Shown: positions 59,844 to 64,000 of the stretch, in pieces
How positions within the stretch are numbered: the stretch's first letter is position 1
Layout: each line of letters opens with the position of its first letter
Source: an uncultured Oscillospiraceae bacterium
GTDB taxonomy: Bacteria > Bacillota > Clostridia > Oscillospirales > Oscillospiraceae
Direction: 5' to 3'
Length of the DNA stretch: 64,000 nucleotides
Assembly: GCA_944385035.1 (NCBI GenBank)
Contig: CALWVV010000010.1
Coordinates: 1-64,000 of the forward strand
Notes under the pieces: model-generated
The model's input: only the letters and a program-made list of their open reading frames with translations
What the model was told of the DNA's origin: nothing
Database searches by the model: none
Program-made: the position numbers and the translations under genes

Positions 59844-60440
59844 ATGCTGAAAATCAAAGAGGCCATTGTGGTGGAGGGCCGGTATGACAAAAATACCCTC
59901 TCCCAGGTGGTGGACACCCTGATTTTAGAGACGGGGGGCTTTCATATTTTCAAGGACCCGGAGCAGATGGCCCTGCTGCGCAAGGCGGGGGAGCGCCGGG
60001 GGCTCATTGTCCTCACCGACTCCGACGGAGCAGGGTTTGTCATCCGAAACCGTATCCGGGGTTCCATCCCGGCCCAGTATGTGAAGCACGCCTACATCCC
60101 CGACGTATACGGCAAGGAGCGCCGCAAGCGCCAGCGGGGAAAAGAGGGCAAGCTGGGGGTGGAGGGGATGCCGCCCCAGGTGTTGGAGGAGGTCCTCCGC
60201 CGGGCCGGAGCTACGTTCCTGGAGGAGAGTTCCCAATCGGAGCAGAGCGGTGCCCCCCTTACCAAAGCCGACCTGATGGCCGCCGGACTTACCGGGCGGC
60301 CGGACAGCGGGGAACGGCGTCTTGCGCTGCTTCGGAAGCTGAACCTCCCCGAGCACATGAGTGCCAATGCCCTGCTGCAGGTCCTCAATGGCTGCTACAG
60401 CCGGGAAGAGGCAAAAAAACTGTTGGAAGAACAAGCATAA
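59844..60440 (+). CDS. rnmV: Ribonuclease M5
   Basis: 198 residues. Toprim-type nuclease that matures 5S rRNA with help of ribosomal protein L18. VVEGRYDKNTL carries the catalytic Glu and LTDSDGAGF the acidic pair of the Toprim domain; a C-terminal DUF4093 extends to the end. Starts 10 nt after holA, so comEC-holA-rnmV are likely one operon closed by the terminator at 60441. Confidence 0.93.
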   Translation: MLKIKEAIVVEGRYDKNTLSQVVDTLILETGGFHIFKDPEQMALLRKAGERRGLIVLTDSDGAGFVIRNRIRGSIPAQYVKHAYIPDVYGKERRKRQRGKEGKLGVEGMPPQVLEEVLRRAGATFLEESSQSEQSGAPLTKADLMAAGLTGRPDSGERRLALLRKLNLPEHMSANALLQVLNGCYSREEAKKLLEEQA

Positions 60441-60474
60441 AAAGGCTGTGACCGTATTGGTCACAGCCTTTTGT
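60441..60474. terminator. Terminator after rnmV, convergent with a DUF2812 gene
   Basis: Stem AAAAGGCTGTGACC / GGTCACAGCCTTTT (60441-60454 with 60460-60473) followed by GTTTC; T on both sides of the stem means it may act in both directions. Confidence 0.88.
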
Positions 60475-60488
60475 TTCAGTAAACTTGA

Positions 60489-61739
60489 CTATGTCACCAT
60501 TTTTGACAGTAAGTCCAGGTGGTCCTCCAGCCGCTCCACTCCGGCATAGCGGAACACCGCGACCTTGCCATCCTTGCCCACTGCCGCCATCTGCCAGGGT
60601 TCATCCTTTACGGTGGCCAGGATCACAAAGTCCAGGCCGGGATGAGGAATCTCCTCATATTCCCACCAGAGGTTTACCAGGCGGTAGCTGTCCATCTGGG
60701 CCCGTGCAACAGGCTTGGCCAGGGTGGGGATGAGCAGATGGAAACAGGTCATGTCCAGGTCGGGTGCGTAGCGGTATTTGCCTCCCTCCGGGTTGGGGGA
60801 ATTGGCGTTTTCCATGGCGCCGGGGGTGGGACTGTACCCCTCCTGGGTGACGGCGTACCAGACAGGAGAGAGCAGGGAAAAGTTTATTTCTGCGTAATTC
60901 TCCGGCTCATCAAATATGCTGTGCTCCTCAAATACTTCCTCACTGGGGTAGACCGGTTCCTGTTCCAGCTCCTGCAAGGTTACATAGGGACGGGAAAAGT
61001 CCTCCACCGGTATCGCCAGGTCCCTGTGGGTTTCTGCACTTAACAGGATCCAACCGATCACAAGAACGGGAATGAGAATCAGGATGAGGAGCTGTTCCCG
61101 GACGATGGCCCGGCTGGAACCGGGGGAGGGAGGCGGCGGCAGGCCGGCTCTCAAAGCCCGGCAGGTGTTTTTCAGGGCAGTCCGGTTCCGCCGCCAACGC
61201 CGGAAGGTCAAAGTTGCCCAGAGTAAAAACAGCAGGATTACGGGATGAAACAGCAGTAACAGAACCATGGGCAAGCTGGCAAAGCTCACGGGCTGTACAT
61301 CGTGGCTGCTCCTAGGGAGAATCAGAAAGAGCAGAATTGCTGCGGCCAAAATGACCCAGCGGGTCATCCGGAGTCCGGAGTAGATCCGGGTCTCTTTCTC
61401 CAGCCGTTCCAGGGACATTCCCCGGCTTTCCCAATCGGTGTAAAGTTCTACCGCATCCGGATCAGTGGTGTAAAAGAGAACGTAGGGACGGCAGAGGATG
61501 GCTTTATACTCCCAGCCCGCCTGGCGGTAGAGCTCCAGCTGCTCCGGCGGGGGCTCGTTTCCCATCTTGCCCCAGGGCTCCAGCCGGAACCGGGTGCCCG
61601 GTACGCCGGTGTCCTCGAAGGTGGCCCAGAACCCCAGGTGAGTGGGGAAGAGGCCCTGGTTGGCCTGCTCCTCCAGCCAGGCCTCCAGTCCAGGGATGTC
61701 ATAGAGGGAGACGGGAATCAGCTTCTGCACAGTTTTCAT
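60489..61739 (-). CDS. DUF2812 membrane protein, copy 1
   Basis: 416 residues. N-terminal DUF2812 domain (about 1-115, MKTVQKLIPVSLYDIPGLEA), a first pair of membrane helices (about 123-190), a third helix after about residue 220 and a large extracytoplasmic C-terminal part (about 245-416). DUF2812 proteins are often next to PadR-type regulators; the function is unknown. The ATG at 61739 is 8 nt after GGGAGGT. First from the left of three tandem paralogues, sequentially transcribed. Confidence 0.82.
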   Translation of the reverse strand: MKTVQKLIPVSLYDIPGLEAWLEEQANQGLFPTHLGFWATFEDTGVPGTRFRLEPWGKMGNEPPPEQLELYRQAGWEYKAILCRPYVLFYTTDPDAVELYTDWESRGMSLERLEKETRIYSGLRMTRWVILAAAILLFLILPRSSHDVQPVSFASLPMVLLLLFHPVILLFLLWATLTFRRWRRNRTALKNTCRALRAGLPPPPSPGSSRAIVREQLLILILIPVLVIGWILLSAETHRDLAIPVEDFSRPYVTLQELEQEPVYPSEEVFEEHSIFDEPENYAEINFSLLSPVWYAVTQEGYSPTPGAMENANSPNPEGGKYRYAPDLDMTCFHLLIPTLAKPVARAQMDSYRLVNLWWEYEEIPHPGLDFVILATVKDEPWQMAAVGKDGKVAVFRYAGVERLEDHLDLLSKMVT

Positions 61740-61755
61740 CAAAGACACCTCCCAA

Positions 61756-62970
61756 TCATGCGATCATGTTAACAATCTCGGTCAGATGGTTAGCTAAATC
61801 TCCGTGGCCGGTGTATTGGACCAGCACGACCTTGTCGCCCAAAGCTGCGGCGGCGGTCTGAAAGGAAGTCCCTTCCCGGTGGGCTACCGCCAGATAGTCC
61901 GCCCCGGCCTGTGGGTACTGGGTGACGCGCCAAGTGCCGATTTCGTCCTCCGGGGTAACCCACCAGATGTCCTCGTCCAGGGCCATGGAGTGCTCCAGCT
62001 GCTCCTTAGCCATTGGCTGAGCCAGGAAGGAGAGAGGGGCAGGAAGATCATACCAGCGGACTTCCATCCGGTTCCAGGTCCCATCCTCGTCCCATTCTCC
62101 GGTCTGCACCGCCTTCCAGCTGTTCCAGCACAGCAGATAATGTTCCTGCCGGGCAAAGTTGGCGTAGTCCACATAGCCGTTGCTGGCCATGGTATAGGGG
62201 ACAAAATCCTCCCCTTCCACCTGGGCCAGGGACAGAAGGGGAAAGTCCTGGAGTGCCGACAGAGCCTGCAGGTTTCCCCCGGTGAGGGGCAGGATACATT
62301 GGGACAAAATCAGCGCGATCCACAGCAGGACAACGAGGGCGAAATATGCTGCGGAACCTAGGTTCCGTTTTGGGTAAGGAACCCGGTGCTCCAAAGGAGT
62401 ACCGTCCTCCAGCTGCTGCAGGATAAGCTCCAGGTCCCTTTTTTTTAAAAATACGGAGGGGATATTTACCAACAGGCAGATACAGAGCAACACCACGAGG
62501 AGAAGCGAAGAAGTGATGAAGTTGGTGATGGGAATGCCTTGGTCAAAAAGCAGAACTCCTGCACACGAAATGACAAACAGTGTGAACAGGGGAGTTATGA
62601 CCGTATCCCTCCGGGCTCTTTTATAAAGTTTCTTCCATTGTTCTCCCTGGATGGCCGGGTCTGTGTGAAGTTCCGGAGCGTTTTCGTCCTGGGTTGAAAA
62701 GATGAGCATTTCCCGGTTGATGTCTCCCACGCACTCCCAGCCGTATTCCTCATAGAGATCCAGCATGTCGCAGGGCAGGTCGTCATCCACGGCGCGGCGG
62801 CAGGGTTCGATCCGGTACCGGGTTTTCCGGGCCGGACCGGGGGTGAAAGTGCAGAACAGGGAGCGGTACTTTTTCAGATATAGTCCCCGCAGGGCCATGT
62901 CCTGAAGCCAGCTCTCCGTCCCCTGAATATCGTAGTCGGAGACGGGAGTGAGCTTATAGACGGATTTCAT
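61756..62970 (-). CDS. DUF2812 membrane protein, copy 2
   Basis: 404 residues with the same plan as copy 1: MKSVYKLTPVSDYDIQGTES (DUF2812), helices at about 125-175 and 210-230, then an outside domain with Trp-rich segment (YLLCWNSWKAVQTGEWDEDG). AGGAGGCC precedes the ATG. It lies 16 nt upstream of copy 1 and 34 nt downstream of copy 3 in the transcription direction, so the three form an operon. Confidence 0.85.
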   Translation of the reverse strand: MKSVYKLTPVSDYDIQGTESWLQDMALRGLYLKKYRSLFCTFTPGPARKTRYRIEPCRRAVDDDLPCDMLDLYEEYGWECVGDINREMLIFSTQDENAPELHTDPAIQGEQWKKLYKRARRDTVITPLFTLFVISCAGVLLFDQGIPITNFITSSLLLVVLLCICLLVNIPSVFLKKRDLELILQQLEDGTPLEHRVPYPKRNLGSAAYFALVVLLWIALILSQCILPLTGGNLQALSALQDFPLLSLAQVEGEDFVPYTMASNGYVDYANFARQEHYLLCWNSWKAVQTGEWDEDGTWNRMEVRWYDLPAPLSFLAQPMAKEQLEHSMALDEDIWWVTPEDEIGTWRVTQYPQAGADYLAVAHREGTSFQTAAAALGDKVVLVQYTGHGDLANHLTEIVNMIA

Positions 62971-63004
62971 GCTTTGGGCCTCCTTTCAGGCCAATTTTAT
63001 AGGA

Positions 63005-64000
63005 TCAGCTCTCCGCTTCCAGCCGTTCCAGGAGCAGGGAGAGAGCGGTATCTGCATCGATTACGCCGGAGCAGTTCAGGACGAACATCCGGTCTCCTAC
63101 AAGGCCGATATATACCGTGTGGGCAGCTTTTGTGTCGGAATATTGGTAAGTAAAGCGGGTCAGGCCATCCAGAACGGAGGGGAGCGACTCCTCCTGGAGA
63201 AAGTCAAAGGCGTTGGTGTGATCGTGGATAAACGGGGTGTTTTCTTCCCAATTTTTCCGGTACTGCTCCAGGGAATGGCGGTGCTCCTCCACCCGGCCCT
63301 CATAGACCAGCCGGGCCAGAGCGGGGGAGAGGGCACGCACATGTTCCTGAGAGAGCCGGGTGTCCGTTTTTGTCCCGTCGGAAAGAGTTACCTCGCCCCC
63401 CTGGACTACATTGTACTGCTCCGGGGCCAGGGCCGACCAGGATAATTCATCGTAGTGGAGAAGCTCCTGGTTGTTGTAAAGACGAATCTGTGCACTTGCC
63501 GGGATGAGCTCTTCCAGTGTGACGTGGGGGAAGGCCCATTCCTCGGGTCCGGACAGCCGCCGGGAATTAGAGGGGTTGAACCAGAGAAGGGTAAGGAAAA
63601 AACCCACGGCCGCCAGTGTCGCCAGCAAGACCAATGCCAAGCTCCGCAGCTCCGGGTAGCTCCTACGGCCCGGAGACGGCCATTCCCCACGCTTGAGGAT
63701 GGACTGTGTACGGTAGATGCCGCAAAAGACACCCAAATTTGTGGAGATCACCGAAAGAGCCAGGATTACCATCAGGGCATAGATGGGAAGAAGGGTATCT
63801 GAGCGCAGGATCATGGACATCAAAAGGGATGCCGGCCGGGTGAAGAGCAAGACCCACTCGTCCCAGAAGGCCGCTCCCAGCCAGAGGATCAGGAGAAAGA
63901 GGCTGAACCACACCCGTTTGCGCTGACGTTTCATGGCCAGGGCCATACTGAAGGCATCGTTGTAAAGATCGGGGGACTGAGGATCATCACAGCTGTAGAT
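63005..64000 (-). CDS. DUF2812 membrane protein, copy 3 (5' end outside the window)
   Basis: The frame is open to the window edge; residues visible from the edge read IYSCDDPQSPDLYNDAFSMA, the counterpart of LIFSTQDENAPELHTDP in copy 2, so the missing part is the first 90 or so residues. Two membrane helices (RVWFSLFLLILWLGAAFW and PIYALMVILALSVIST) and a third after about residue 120 precede the outside domain, which differs most between copies. Confidence 0.85.
   Translation of the reverse strand: MYSCDDPQSPDLYNDAFSMALAMKRQRKRVWFSLFLLILWLGAAFWDEWVLLFTRPASLLMSMILRSDTLLPIYALMVILALSVISTNLGVFCGIYRTQSILKRGEWPSPGRRSYPELRSLALVLLATLAAVGFFLTLLWFNPSNSRRLSGPEEWAFPHVTLEELIPASAQIRLYNNQELLHYDELSWSALAPEQYNVVQGGEVTLSDGTKTDTRLSQEHVRALSPALARLVYEGRVEEHRHSLEQYRKNWEENTPFIHDHTNAFDFLQEESLPSVLDGLTRFTYQYSDTKAAHTVYIGLVGDRMFVLNCSGVIDADTALSLLLERLEAES

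Overview
The window looks like a chromosomal segment of an anaerobic, endospore-forming member of the Clostridia. The high-GC coding style, the clostridial sporulation gene sipL, LL-diaminopimelate aminotransferase (DapL), the NfnAB transhydrogenase and a complete 2-hydroxyglutarate pathway of glutamate fermentation fit the Oscillospiraceae (relatives of Flavonifractor or Intestinimonas). That placement is inferred from gene content only. I see no phage, insertion sequence, CRISPR array or rRNA. One tRNA (Arg, ACG) is present. Many long minus-strand open frames opposite the fermentation genes are codon-bias shadows.

Layout. 0-7.6 kb: housekeeping run on the plus strand (histidine kinase 3' part, DUF1385 protein, prmC, recA, recX, rimO, pgsA, YitT protein). 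7.8-18.9 kb: an AraC-type regulator divergent from the operon gctA-gctB-gcdA-hgdC-(57-aa membrane ORF)-hgdA-hgdB-gcdC-gcdD/C fusion-gcdB, which encodes glutaconate CoA-transferase, 2-hydroxyglutaryl-CoA dehydratase with its activator, and the Na+-pumping glutaconyl-CoA decarboxylase. 19-24 kb: tRNA-Arg, an SNF-family transporter, then spoVM (23 codons, previously easy to miss), sipL and spoIVA, the three partners that build the spore-coat base; each has a sigma-E-like promoter. 24-30 kb: two rhodanese proteins, a DUF134-NifX fusion, an operon of a secreted Asp/Gly-repeat protein with an ECF sigma factor and an RsgI-like anti-sigma factor, and two small proteins. 30-37 kb: dapL, a LysR regulator, a frameshifted XRE-type gene, a cysteine T-box with cysE-cysS, and a dipeptidase. 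37-43 kb: a MerR-RDD membrane regulator, tex, small regulators, and an unexplained promoter-to-terminator transcript. 43-53 kb: a biotin-carrying oxaloacetate-decarboxylase-type alpha subunit, rfbA, an EFR1-type ferredoxin, asparaginase, a cell-surface 5'-nucleotidase, nfnAB and an AAA ATPase. 53-64 kb: GNAT, rqcH-mrnC, comEC-holA-rnmV, and three tandem DUF2812 membrane proteins, the last cut by the window end.

How the genes work together. Asparaginase and the gct/hgd/gcd operon point to an amino-acid-fermenting life style: glutamate-derived 2-hydroxyglutarate is activated, dehydrated and decarboxylated to crotonyl-CoA while Na+ is exported; NfnAB balances ferredoxin, NADH and NADPH. Three biotin domains (GcdC, the GcdD/C fusion and the OadA-like protein 26 kb away) are almost identical in protein sequence, which suggests recent duplication or gene conversion and possibly a shared Na+ pump. 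Start codons were moved from the longest open frame to the best Shine-Dalgarno-supported codon wherever the two differed.
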